A DNA stretch of 15,906 nt from CAZQEC01 sp964591565 (GCA_964591565.1 CAZQEC010000026.1:1-15906), one strand, 5' to 3'. Shown: positions 6,466 to 12,373, numbered from the stretch's first letter. Numbers and translations are program-made. The notes: a model not told the origin generated them from the sequence alone.

Positions 6466-7110
6466 CTACTTCACATCGTCACTTGCTTTATCTTCAGGGT
6501 AAACTGGGCGCACTAATTTATCTGTATCAACTTCTCCAGTGCTATTAGCCGGACGTAACAACTCATTATCTGATCCTAATGCTGGCTTTGGTTTTGGAAG
6601 TGATAATATATAATCAGAATATTTTTTCAAGTAATCATAGGCAAACGTTATTAACTCTCTTACAACTTCTCGATCACTTTTATTTTTTAATCGAGGATAA
6701 TTCGGAACAAGCCAATTAGGATCATGGAGAGCTTGGCTAAACTTAAAAAATTTTAGCAAATCGGATCGAGTATCAAGCAGGTCGCGCAAATAATAATTAA
6801 TACTTTCGGAGCGCTGCCCACATTTTCGAATTTTAAACGATATATATTTTAAATATCCGAAAAGGCATTCCTTTAATCCAAACTTTTCAATATTGCTGTT
6901 TGATATTGGATAATAATTCTCATATGAATGGTAATTGAAAGTATTTATATCGGCGGTTAGCCATCTTTGAATATCTGAAGTGAGCTCGCGCTTTAGTTGC
7001 TCGACATCAATTTCACTAGAATCCACTTTTTCAACATCTTGCACATTAGTATCATCTGATGCTATCGGTTGTGTTTCTTCGTGATTTTCTAGATGCTCAT
7101 TTTCACTCAT
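6466..7110 (-). CDS. Protein of unknown function, tandem paralogue (copy 2)
   Basis: A 214-residue protein, not recognised, homologous along its whole length to the 5790-6407 product with the same conserved N-terminal (SDDTNVQDV, EIDVEQLKRE) and C-terminal (FAYDYLKKYSDYILS, PKPALGSD, LVRPVYPED) blocks. It carries extra aromatic and Asn residues in the middle (YHSYENYYPISNSN) that copy 1 lacks. There is no signal peptide. The gene lies 46 bases after the eno stop and has a good GAGG ribosome-binding site about 8 bases before ATG 7110, so co-transcription with eno and copy 1 is likely. The pair arose by tandem duplication followed by divergence of the centre. Codon use resembles the neighbours, which argues against very recent acquisition. 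Confidence 0.75.
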   Translation of the reverse strand: MSENEHLENHEETQPIASDDTNVQDVEKVDSSEIDVEQLKRELTSDIQRWLTADINTFNYHSYENYYPISNSNIEKFGLKECLFGYLKYISFKIRKCGQRSESINYYLRDLLDTRSDLLKFFKFSQALHDPNWLVPNYPRLKNKSDREVVRELITFAYDYLKKYSDYILSLPKPKPALGSDNELLRPANSTGEVDTDKLVRPVYPEDKASDDVK

Positions 7111-7156
7111 CTTAAATCCTCACCTATTCTGCCATCATCGTAGCAAAACATGGGGT

Positions 7157-8422
7157 TTACACCAAATCCGCATATCTAGCACGGGCGCCGAGCATTTCCT
7201 CAATGCGCAACAGTTGATTATATTTAGCGGTGCGCTCGCTACGCGCAGGTGCTCCAGTTTTAATTTGCCCACACCCAAACGCCACACATAAATCGGCGAT
7301 AAACGGATCTACGGTATCGGCCGAACGATGCGAGATAATGGTGGCAAAATTATTCTTTTTTGCCAATGTAATAGTGTTAATCGTTTCGGTCACTGTGCCA
7401 ATTTGGTTCGGTTTGATTAGAATGGCGTTAGCACATTTTTTGGCGATGCCATTTTGCAATCTGGTTTGATTTGTGACAAATAAATCATCGCCCACAATTT
7501 GCACTTTTGCCCCAACTTTAGCCGTAAATTCAGCATATCCATCCCAATCATCTTCAAACAATGGATCCTCAATCGAAAAAATCGGGTATTTTGACATTAG
7601 ATCCATAAAATAATCTTGCATTTCGGCGGGTGTAAACGACTTATTTTCGCGCTTCATTTGATAAATCCCATTTTCATAGTAGGCGCTGGAAGCTGGATCG
7701 AGCGCTAAATAAACATCTTTGCCAGCTTGATAATTGGCTTTTTCAATTGCTTGCATCATTAACTCTAACGCGTCGTCGTTCGTTACGCCTTGCAATCCAA
7801 AACCACCTTCGTCGCCAATAGTGGTTGACAATCCTTTGGCACTAATCAAATCTTTTAAAGTGTGATAAATCTCCAAACCCATCTGCAAAGCGTGTTGAAA
7901 GTTTTCCGCGCCAATTGGCATAATCATACATTCTTGAAAATCAATTGAGTCTGTAGCGTGCTTACCACCGTTAATGATATTCATCATTGGCACTGGTAAT
8001 AAGTTAGCCGATTCAGACCCCAAAAAGCGATATATTGGCTGATGACGCGCCATAGCCGCCGCTTTAACTAAAGCGATCGAGGTCGCTAAAATAGCGTTCG
8101 CGCCTAAATGTGATTTATCGGCGGTGCCATCGAGCGCAATTAGACGCTCATCTAACGCGCGCTGATTATCCACTTCTAGCCCGACTAAATCGTGTGCAAT
8201 GATGTTATTGATGTTGCTAACCGCCCCCAGTACTCCTAAACCATTGTAGCGCTGTTTATCATCGTCTCGTAGTTCGTGCGCCTCATGAGCCCCCACAGAG
8301 GCACCACTAGGCACTGTGGCACGCCCCCATGAGTCATCATCCAGTCTAACATCAGCCTCAACGGTCGGATTGCCTCTTGAGTCTAGTACTTCGCGACCAA
8401 TAATGCAAGTAATTTTAGTCAT
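7157..8422 (-). CDS. eno: Enolase (phosphopyruvate hydratase)
   Basis: A 421-residue enolase that converts 2-phosphoglycerate to phosphoenolpyruvate in the cytoplasm with Mg2+. The active-site loop SGASVGAHEAHELRD (39-53) is present. So are His155 (NGGKHA), Glu164 (FQE), Glu205 (GDEGGF), the Mg2+ ligands Asp242, Glu285 (SIEDP) and Asp312 (GDDLF), Lys337 (IKPNQIGT), His365-Arg366 (SHRS) and Lys388. The segment after SHRS reads SADTVDPF and KTGAPARSERTAKYN instead of the commoner SGETED and KTGSLSRSDR, a divergent but plausible variant. No Shine-Dalgarno exists: an extended -10 promoter ends 6 bases before the ATG, suggesting a leaderless mRNA. It appears to lead an operon with the two unknown paralogous genes downstream. 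Confidence 0.97.
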   Translation of the reverse strand: MTKITCIIGREVLDSRGNPTVEADVRLDDDSWGRATVPSGASVGAHEAHELRDDDKQRYNGLGVLGAVSNINNIIAHDLVGLEVDNQRALDERLIALDGTADKSHLGANAILATSIALVKAAAMARHQPIYRFLGSESANLLPVPMMNIINGGKHATDSIDFQECMIMPIGAENFQHALQMGLEIYHTLKDLISAKGLSTTIGDEGGFGLQGVTNDDALELMMQAIEKANYQAGKDVYLALDPASSAYYENGIYQMKRENKSFTPAEMQDYFMDLMSKYPIFSIEDPLFEDDWDGYAEFTAKVGAKVQIVGDDLFVTNQTRLQNGIAKKCANAILIKPNQIGTVTETINTITLAKKNNFATIISHRSADTVDPFIADLCVAFGCGQIKTGAPARSERTAKYNQLLRIEEMLGARARYADLV

Positions 8423-8428
8423 AAAAAT

Positions 8429-8437
8429 AGTATAACA
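8429..8437 (-). promoter_or_regulatory. Extended -10 promoter of eno, leaderless geometry
   Basis: On the minus strand TGT-TATACT (8437 down to 8429) is an extended -10 with 5 of 6 matches. Only six bases (ATTTTT) separate it from ATG 8422, so transcription should begin at or next to the start codon. The -35 region is poor (TTATGA, 17 nt upstream), as is usual for extended -10 promoters. Confidence 0.6.
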
Positions 8438-8440
8438 CTA

Positions 8441-8600
8441 TCATAGATAAATCATAACGTATAATGCATAAATCATAATGTAATTGATAGTGCAAAATGG
8501 TAATGTTTGAATCAGATTTTATCAAATAGCTGTGTTTTTTAACATTATCAATTATTAATTACATTATCCATTCTAATTTATCCATTATCATTTATGCTGC
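8441..8600. repeat. Intergenic inverted repeat, family B (copy B3)
   Basis: The left arm (about 8441-8508) holds ATAATGCATAAATCATAATG words. The right arm (about 8541-8600) holds ATTATTAATTACATTATCC and TTATCATTTATGC words and pairs imperfectly with it. The right-arm core ATTATTAATTACATTATCC is identical in B4. It lies between the lytic transglycosylase stop and the eno promoter on the minus strand, so it marks the boundary between the two units. Confidence 0.65.
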
Positions 8601-8606
8601 ATTTCT

Positions 8607-9314
8607 TTACAGATTCGCTCCCAACTCATTGGCCATAGTTTTGACCGTTTTAACGTAGGCAACCGAGTGGTTGTAACGCAAAATTGAGTTATCCCACGAG
8701 CCGTTATAGTTGGCTGAAAGTAATAGGGAAGCGGCAAAAATGGAGTCTTTGGCACTCGTAATACTACAACCTTCACCCGTACGAGCACAATAGCTACGAA
8801 ATGTTGACGGCATAAATTGCATCGGGCCGGTAGCACCCGCATAAGAACGGCGGGCCGTATCCCACGATTTTCCAGATTCGATTTGGTGTACCGCTTCAAT
8901 TAACGCAGGCGGTACACCGTATTTTTCGCCCGCCAAGCGATATAAATCACGCTTTGCCTCCAAGCTTGGCGCTGGGGTCAGTTGAACAGAGGTTGATTTC
9001 TTCAGCACTTTTTGACGCGCCAAAATGGTGGCATTACTTTCACCAGTGGTAATTTTGATCGGGTTGTCCGACTGCGTAAAGATGTTTTTATCACGACTCA
9101 TTTCAATCGTCAGTTGGATATTATTTGGATTGATTTCGTCGCGAGCATTTGCCGGCATTATACCTAATGGAACCGACACAATTGCGATTTTTAGACACAG
9201 TGAAGCAATGAAAGCAGTTTTGGTATGTGACTTCTTCCATTTACGAATGAATTTTTGAACATTTTTCCCTACCTTACTAAACTTGGACACTGCCCCCAAA
9301 AGGGTGGTGTACAT
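8607..9314 (-). CDS. Secreted lytic transglycosylase (SLT fold)
   Basis: A 235-residue murein hydrolase expected to cleave the MurNAc-GlcNAc bond of peptidoglycan. Residues 33-57 are a hydrophobic export segment ending in a signal-peptidase-like ANA site. The lysozyme-like domain spans about 120-225: YRLAGEKYGVPPALIEAVHQIESG with putative catalytic Glu146, GATGPMQFMPSTF (160-172), then SAKDSIFAASLLLSANYNG and ILRYNHSVAYV. The motif order fits MltB/SLT-type enzymes. Between export signal and catalytic domain is a linker (65-97) also found in the product of 10272-11012, and the first 30 residues are similar too, so the two share an export/anchor module. GGAG precedes ATG 9314 by 11 bases. A strong promoter and an attenuator-like hairpin lie upstream. 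Confidence 0.88.
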   Translation of the reverse strand: MYTTLLGAVSKFSKVGKNVQKFIRKWKKSHTKTAFIASLCLKIAIVSVPLGIMPANARDEINPNNIQLTIEMSRDKNIFTQSDNPIKITTGESNATILARQKVLKKSTSVQLTPAPSLEAKRDLYRLAGEKYGVPPALIEAVHQIESGKSWDTARRSYAGATGPMQFMPSTFRSYCARTGEGCSITSAKDSIFAASLLLSANYNGSWDNSILRYNHSVAYVKTVKTMANELGANL

Positions 9315-9343
9315 TACTTATAAACTCCATTTTCTGCTTCACT

Positions 9344-9364
9344 AAAAAACTTCCCAAGGGGAAG
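9344..9364 (-). terminator. Terminator-like hairpin in the 5' leader of the lytic transglycosylase
   Basis: Read on the minus strand, CTTCCC (9364-9359), loop CTT and GGGAAG (9355-9350) are followed directly by six T (9349-9344). Flanking CTAA and TTAG could lengthen the stem. It lies between the predicted transcription start near 9375 and ATG 9314, so it could act as an attenuator. The stem is only 6 bp. Confidence 0.5.
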
Positions 9365-9381
9365 CATTAGCAAAACACTAC

Positions 9382-9410
9382 ATACTAGCACACTTAACTA
9401 ATTTTGTCAA
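9382..9410 (-). promoter_or_regulatory. Promoter of the lytic transglycosylase
   Basis: On the minus strand a perfect TTGACA (9410-9405), a 17-nt spacer and TAGTAT (9387-9382) are preceded by TGC, an extended -10 context. This predicts transcription from about 9375, leaving a leader of about 60 bases. Confidence 0.7.
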
Positions 9411-9447
9411 TGGTTCGACACGTATGAGTTCACAACCTTGAAGTAAT

Positions 9448-9514
9448 TATTGTTCGAGGAGCATTATGCGACGAGAACTAATCAGTTGTTAGTTCTAACC
9501 TATGCTCGAACGAT
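9448..9514. repeat. Inverted repeat D2, related to the ends of D1
   Basis: The left arm 9448-9480 (ATTGTTCGAG...GAGAACTA) and right arm 9489-9514 (TTAGTTCT...ATGCTCGAACGAT) pair imperfectly. The words match the terminal arms of D1 (AGTTCTCGC...GCTCGAACAAT). The following bases to about 9587 include TCTAATTACTA, also present in D1, so this may be a rearranged or decayed D element. The rest of 9315-9648 holds the promoter, attenuator and 9588 hairpin; I see no gene there. Confidence 0.55.
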
Positions 9515-9587
9515 ACTTCGGGAATTTGGCAAAAATGTAAAACTGAAAAGTCTTCTAATTACTACATTCCCCGATTCACCAATTAAT

Positions 9588-9620
9588 ATAGGTCGGTCGC
9601 TTTTTCCGCGACCGACCTAT
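9588..9620 (-). terminator. Strong hairpin, probable terminator of the 162-aa gene
   Basis: A perfect 13-bp stem (9588-9600 with 9608-9620, ATAGGTCGGTCGC) has a 7-base loop. It lies 29 bases beyond the stop of the minus-strand gene ending at 9649. There is no long T-tract, so it may be a hairpin that terminates weakly or protects the mRNA end. Confidence 0.55.
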
Positions 9621-9648
9621 TGCCATTCTGTTGTCTGCCCTCCGATGA

Positions 9649-10137
9649 TCATGCTGGGGAGGCTGTCTGAAGCGGGTCGCTACGTAGTTCCGGTATTACC
9701 TGCTTGAGCAACCAGTTAATGGCTTTCTCGGCGTCAGCCCTGTCGTCACCGCTTAAGTGATTATAGGCCGACCATGCCATCTTAAGGTCACCTTTCAGGT
9801 GACCACATATGAAGGCAGTTAGCAGTGGATCGGTCGGCGCATCAGAACAGATGAGAACGCATGATCGAGCGGCACCATCCATCATCAAACTGGGATTTGC
9901 CTTATAGAGTATCCCGAACATGTACGCGATGATATCGATCAGCGTTTTGAATGCGCGTGGCCTGTTATGGTAAGACGCAAGAAACGCGGCATCTGCAAGA
10001 TAGCTCCACTCGTCCAACGGCTCGGGCAAATCACGCTGTCTCTGATGACGGTGTTCCTTTACCAGCTTAACCAATTCCTCAATGGTCGTCTCGGCATCGA
10101 TCCCCTTGAGGTCCAACAGGAGCTCTTCACTTAGCAT
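9649..10137 (-). CDS. Protein of unknown function, GC-richer than its surroundings
   Basis: I do not recognise this 162-residue protein. It looks soluble and largely helical: an N-terminal charged helix (LSEELLLDLKGIDAETTIEELVKLV... about 2-29), then AADAAFLASYHNRPRA-like helical hairpins and a cluster of Cys and small residues (SCVLICSDAPTDPLLTAFICGHLKG). It could be a helical-repeat or adaptor protein, but no family is assigned. The start at 10137 is chosen because GGAGAGA lies about 9 bases upstream; an in-frame ATG at 10197 lacks such a site. Its coding DNA is visibly richer in G and C, with many GCC, CTG, ATC and GTC codons, unlike the AT-biased neighbours. It sits alone between two murein hydrolase genes, with its own hairpin downstream. 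It is possibly horizontally acquired. Confidence 0.7.
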   Translation of the reverse strand: MLSEELLLDLKGIDAETTIEELVKLVKEHRHQRQRDLPEPLDEWSYLADAAFLASYHNRPRAFKTLIDIIAYMFGILYKANPSLMMDGAARSCVLICSDAPTDPLLTAFICGHLKGDLKMAWSAYNHLSGDDRADAEKAINWLLKQVIPELRSDPLQTASPA

Positions 10138-10193
10138 TGTATTCTCTCCGGATTGGCAAAGTGCTTCCTTATTAGGAAGATTGCTGAGTTGCA

Positions 10194-10235
10194 ACAATAG
10201 TATTGTAATACCATATTTTCCAGATTATTACAATA
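10194..10235. promoter_or_regulatory. Operator-like palindromes upstream of the 162-aa gene
   Basis: TATTGTAATA (10201-10210) and TATTACAATA (10226-10235) are perfect 10-bp inverted copies 15 bases apart. CAATAGTATTG (10194-10204) is a further palindrome overlapping the first. They lie 57-98 bases upstream of ATG 10137, where a promoter should be. A repressor site is plausible, and so is an RNA hairpin. Confidence 0.4.
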
Positions 10236-10236
10236 G

Positions 10237-10272
10237 GCTGGTTTGTATGAACAATTTTTTTATCCAACCAGC
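10237..10272 (-). terminator. Weak inverted repeat at the 3' end of the second murein hydrolase
   Basis: GCTGGTT (10237-10243) pairs with AACCAGC (10266-10272), which overlaps the stop codon region of the minus-strand gene. A run of A/T lies in the loop rather than after the stem, so this is not a classical terminator. Confidence 0.3.
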
Positions 10273-11012
10273 TAAATCCGCGCCATAATTCCAGCCACTG
10301 AAATGCCCCACGATTTACTACCGGTACCAGTGTAACTTGGGCCAATTTGATGCGGGCTTGCTACTCCGCGTGACGTAAAATGTTTATTTAAAAACTTGGC
10401 TTCAGCCAAAAATGCCTCATTAAATGACGAAAAGCGCATACTTGGACCAAGCCCAAAGGGATTGTGCGAACCGGCTGGCATACGCAAGCCAAAAGAAGAC
10501 TCCGCGCCAGCAATTCCTACCATCATGCGCGGATCTAAATTATAATCAACCGAAACCTTCACCAGCTCCTCAACGTGATTAGCCAAAGGCGACTGCTTAC
10601 TTTGCAAAAAATCTGCAATAGAATCGGTTAAAACATCTGACGATGTAGATTTGGCCTCCACGCCACTGGCTACTATGGCGTGATGCAATTTAGTATTTGT
10701 TTCATCGGTTTGGCGTTTCTGATCAATCGTAGAATTACTATCGCCGGGAGTAATTTGAATCGGCATTGTGGTCTCTGACTTAATAATAGTTGATATATCC
10801 ATTTGTATTTGAACGGGAGTGTTTGTATTAGCCAAAGTCAAAAGTGGCACCGGAATGAATACAAATGGCACGGCAAAGCAAAGTAGATTAACTACAGCAA
10901 AACCAGCCACGTGGCGAATTGAGCTCGAGTGTGACTTAAATTGATGCGGATTAATAAATTTTTGAACTAAATACCGAAAATAATTCGGTCCCCCTAAACG
11001 GGTGAAAATCAT
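10272..11012 (-). CDS. Exported lysozyme-fold murein hydrolase (glucosaminidase-like)
   Basis: From ATG 11012 the protein has 246 residues. It has a hydrophobic export segment (about 36-62), the shared linker PVQIQMDIS...MPIQITPGDSNSTI (66-96), and a C-terminal lysozyme-like domain (about 143-246). The domain shows YNLDPRMMVGIAGAESSFG with putative catalytic Glu171, then NPFGLG, SSFNEAFLAEAKFLNKHF and IGPSYTGTG. This order resembles the glucosaminidase/muramidase superfamily. I chose ATG 11012 over an in-frame TTG at 11063 because from there the N-terminus aligns with the other hydrolase at the same spacing (VQKFI, KSH, linker at about 65). No strong Shine-Dalgarno precedes it. The enzyme probably acts on peptidoglycan outside the membrane; substrate bond unproven. 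Its promoter diverges from that of csrA. Confidence 0.8.
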   Translation of the reverse strand: MIFTRLGGPNYFRYLVQKFINPHQFKSHSSSIRHVAGFAVVNLLCFAVPFVFIPVPLLTLANTNTPVQIQMDISTIIKSETTMPIQITPGDSNSTIDQKRQTDETNTKLHHAIVASGVEAKSTSSDVLTDSIADFLQSKQSPLANHVEELVKVSVDYNLDPRMMVGIAGAESSFGLRMPAGSHNPFGLGPSMRFSSFNEAFLAEAKFLNKHFTSRGVASPHQIGPSYTGTGSKSWGISVAGIMARI

Positions 11013-11072
11013 CCGCTTAAGTTGCCTGCTTTCTGCCTTACAAACTACCCCCAAACTTAGCAAGACTTCAGT

Positions 11073-11102
11073 ATCATATCGTGGATATGACTAATGTGTC
11101 AA
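11073..11102 (-). promoter_or_regulatory. Promoter of the second murein hydrolase
   Basis: On the minus strand TTGACA (11102-11097), an 18-nt spacer and TATGAT (11078-11073, 5 of 6) predict a start near 11066. The -35 lies 18 bases from the -35 of the divergent csrA promoter, so one regulator could affect both. Confidence 0.6.
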
Positions 11103-11120
11103 TGGATATACTTAATTTTA

Positions 11121-11148
11121 TTGACAATCCATTACAAAATAGTATCAT
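11121..11148 (+). promoter_or_regulatory. csrA promoter
   Basis: A perfect TTGACA (11121-11126), a 16-nt spacer and TATCAT (11143-11148, 5 of 6) predict a leader of about 50 bases before ATG 11204. Confidence 0.65.
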
Positions 11149-11169
11149 TTTGGCTATCCGCTGAACATC

Positions 11170-11203
11170 TCATCGGAGGCCATTTTTGACAAGGAGGGTC
11201 ACA
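11170..11203 (+). promoter_or_regulatory. csrA leader with ideal Shine-Dalgarno and GGA motifs
   Basis: AAGGAGG (11191-11197) is a perfect Shine-Dalgarno with 6-base spacing, unlike most genes here. Two GGA motifs (in TCGGAGG at 11174-11180 and in the Shine-Dalgarno itself) are the type of site CsrA binds, so translational autoregulation is possible. Confidence 0.45.
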
Positions 11204-11467
11204 ATGCTGGTACTGACACGCAAGGTGGGTCAAAGCTTGATGATTGGTGACGAAATTCAAGTGACAGTCATGGAGGTAAACCGTGGCCAGGTGCGCGTCG
11301 GTATTCGCGCACCTAGATCGATCGCTATCCACCGCAAAGAGGTGTTCGACAAGATTCTGGAGCATAACCAGAATGCTGATGACGCTACGCCGTCGCCCAC
11401 AGTAACAGACACTGCCGATATTTTCGGCGAAGCTGACGACTACTCAATGGGCTTCCCGTATCGTTAA
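11204..11467 (+). CDS. csrA: CsrA/RsmA RNA-binding translational regulator
   Basis: The 87-residue product has a complete CsrA core (1-56): MLVLTRKVGQSLMIGDEIQ, VTVMEV, QVRVGIRAPRSIAIHRKEVFDKI. RNA-contacting residues Leu4, Arg6 and Arg44 are present. CsrA dimers bind GGA motifs near ribosome-binding sites and usually block translation. The acidic tail (57-87, with DDATPSPTVTDTADIFGEADDY) makes it longer than the 61-residue E. coli protein; its role is unknown. Codon choice (CTG, GTG, ATC, CGC) and the perfect Shine-Dalgarno differ from the AT-biased neighbours but resemble the 9649-10137 gene, which suggests acquisition from another lineage. No flagellar genes, a frequent CsrA context, are visible. 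A GC-rich hairpin follows the stop. Confidence 0.95.
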   Translation: MLVLTRKVGQSLMIGDEIQVTVMEVNRGQVRVGIRAPRSIAIHRKEVFDKILEHNQNADDATPSPTVTDTADIFGEADDYSMGFPYR

Positions 11468-11483
11468 CTTGCTCGTGTCAGAC

Positions 11484-11511
11484 GAGGGCGAAGCACATCG
11501 CTTTCGCCCTC
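11484..11511 (+). terminator. GC-rich hairpin after csrA
   Basis: GAGGGCGAA (11484-11492) pairs with TTCGCCCTC (11503-11511), a 9-bp stem with a 10-base loop, 17 bases after the stop. AAAATATG rather than a T-tract follows, so it is an atypical terminator or mRNA-stabilising hairpin. Confidence 0.55.
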
Positions 11512-11602
11512 AAAATATGTCTACTGTAATCAAAAAAAATTGATTATTTCACACGTGAACTCAGCAACCTCCCCCTGTGCGCTCGTCACTTTGGTCTTTA
11601 GA

Positions 11603-11687
11603 TGTCATCCTGTTCGCGAATGCGCGTGTAACCACTTGCTTCAGGGATCCTTTCGAGATGAGATTCCGGATCAAGTCCGGAATGACA
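11603..11687. repeat. REP-like palindromic repeat
   Basis: The outer TGTCAT (11603-11608) and ATGACA (11682-11687) enclose a perfect 8-bp stem ATTCCGGA/TCCGGAAT (11663-11670 and 11676-11683, loop TCAAG). The wording GTCATCCTG...GAGATTCCGGATCAAGTCCGGAATGACA resembles dispersed repeats I recall from many unrelated bacterial genomes; that resemblance is from memory. It lies in the 260-base gap between csrA and the small membrane protein. Confidence 0.65.
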
Positions 11688-11737
11688 GGGTTTCTGGGTT
11701 CACGTTTTCACACATACCATTTACCTAATAAATGTAT

Positions 11738-11749
11738 TACAATTATGGT
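11738..11749 (+). promoter_or_regulatory. -10 box with leaderless spacing
   Basis: TACAAT (11738-11743, 5 of 6) is followed by exactly six bases before ATG 11750, the same geometry as at eno. The -35 is not recognisable. Confidence 0.4.
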
Positions 11750-11926
11750 ATGACTACCAAAACCTGTGTTTGGATTGGCTTGTTTATTGGCTCAAGCATT
11801 GGTAGTGCCTTGCCGTTTTTGTGGCAAGGTGACCCATTTTCACTCACGGCCATTTTACTGAGTGCTGGTGGGGGACTAGCTGGTATTTTTGCTGGATACA
11901 AAATTGGCAACGCCTTGTTTGGATAA
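11750..11926 (+). CDS. Small two-helix membrane protein, unknown function
   Basis: The 58-residue product has two hydrophobic segments (about 5-24 and 33-55) joined by a short loop (WQGDPF). The second contains a glycine-rich stretch, GGGLAGIFAGYKIG, suited to close helix packing in a membrane dimer or oligomer. I recognise no named family. ATG 11750 is preferred because a -10 box lies exactly six bases upstream, implying a leaderless mRNA. An in-frame ATG at 11732 would add six residues (MYYNYG). The HIT hydrolase gene follows 60 bases later. Coding confidence rests on the clean membrane pattern and promoter position, not on homology. Confidence 0.6.
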   Translation: MTTKTCVWIGLFIGSSIGSALPFLWQGDPFSLTAILLSAGGGLAGIFAGYKIGNALFG

Positions 11927-11942
11927 TCGCGTTAAGGCTCAT

Positions 11943-11970
11943 TAGTGCTCGCTTCGCTCTGCACTATAAT
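11943..11970 (+). promoter_or_regulatory. Promoter and small hairpin before the HIT gene
   Basis: A perfect TATAAT (11965-11970) lies 16 bases before ATG 11987 and predicts a leader of about 10 bases. The -35 is weak. AGTGC...GCACT (11943-11964) is a small inverted repeat directly upstream of the box. Confidence 0.5.
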
Positions 11971-11986
11971 AGTGAAAGGTTTTAAT

Positions 11987-12370
11987 ATGGAACCAGCTCA
12001 AAATTGCATCTTTTGTCGCATCGCCGCTGGACACAGCCCGGCTCAAGTGGAATATCGCGATGATGAAGTAGTGGTATTTTGGGACATTCAACCAAATGCC
12101 CCAATTCATTTGTTAATAGTCAGTAAAAAGCATATTCCAACTCTACGGGAAGCAGAAGCGTCCGACGCCCCATTGCTTGGCAAAATGTTGCTAACCGCGC
12201 ACGAAGTGGCAAAACGTAAAGGATTTGATCAAGAAGGGTATAGAGTGGTGGTTAATACCGGTACAAACGCCGACCAAGTGGTTGACCACCTCCATTTTCA
12301 CATTTTAGCCGGCGCCGCCCTCGGAGCTATGACCAGCGCCAAAGGCAACCCGGTTAGTCAGTTTGGATAA
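11987..12370 (+). CDS. HIT family nucleotide hydrolase (HinT-like)
   Basis: A 127-residue histidine-triad protein of HinT type, expected to hydrolyse purine nucleoside phosphoramidates or related nucleotides in the cytoplasm. The triad is HLHFHIL (101-107) with His101, His103 and the nucleophilic His105. The N-terminal NCIFCRIAAG (6-15), WDIQPNAPIHLLIVSKKHI (32-50) and GYRVVVNTGTNADQVV are all typical of the family. The length matches HinT (about 115-130). The start is placed at ATG 11987, with AAAGG 7 bases upstream and TATAAT just before it. A longer reading frame from 11945 would translate the promoter. Inverted repeat A2 begins four bases after the stop. Confidence 0.93.
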   Translation: MEPAQNCIFCRIAAGHSPAQVEYRDDEVVVFWDIQPNAPIHLLIVSKKHIPTLREAEASDAPLLGKMLLTAHEVAKRKGFDQEGYRVVVNTGTNADQVVDHLHFHILAGAALGAMTSAKGNPVSQFG

Positions 12371-12373
12371 GAT

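Noticed and set aside
9450..9707. 85-residue plus-strand frame between the two hydrolase genes
   Set aside because: It crosses the D2 inverted repeat and the 9588 hairpin, runs into the antisense of the 162-aa gene and shows no domain.
11013..11063. Longer N-terminus of the second murein hydrolase from TTG 11063
   Set aside because: The start would be only about 9 bases from the -10 box, and the extra 17 residues have no counterpart in the homologous N-terminus of the other hydrolase.
11945..11986. Longer HIT protein from 11945
   Set aside because: This stretch contains a small hairpin and a perfect TATAAT; HIT homology begins after ATG 11987.
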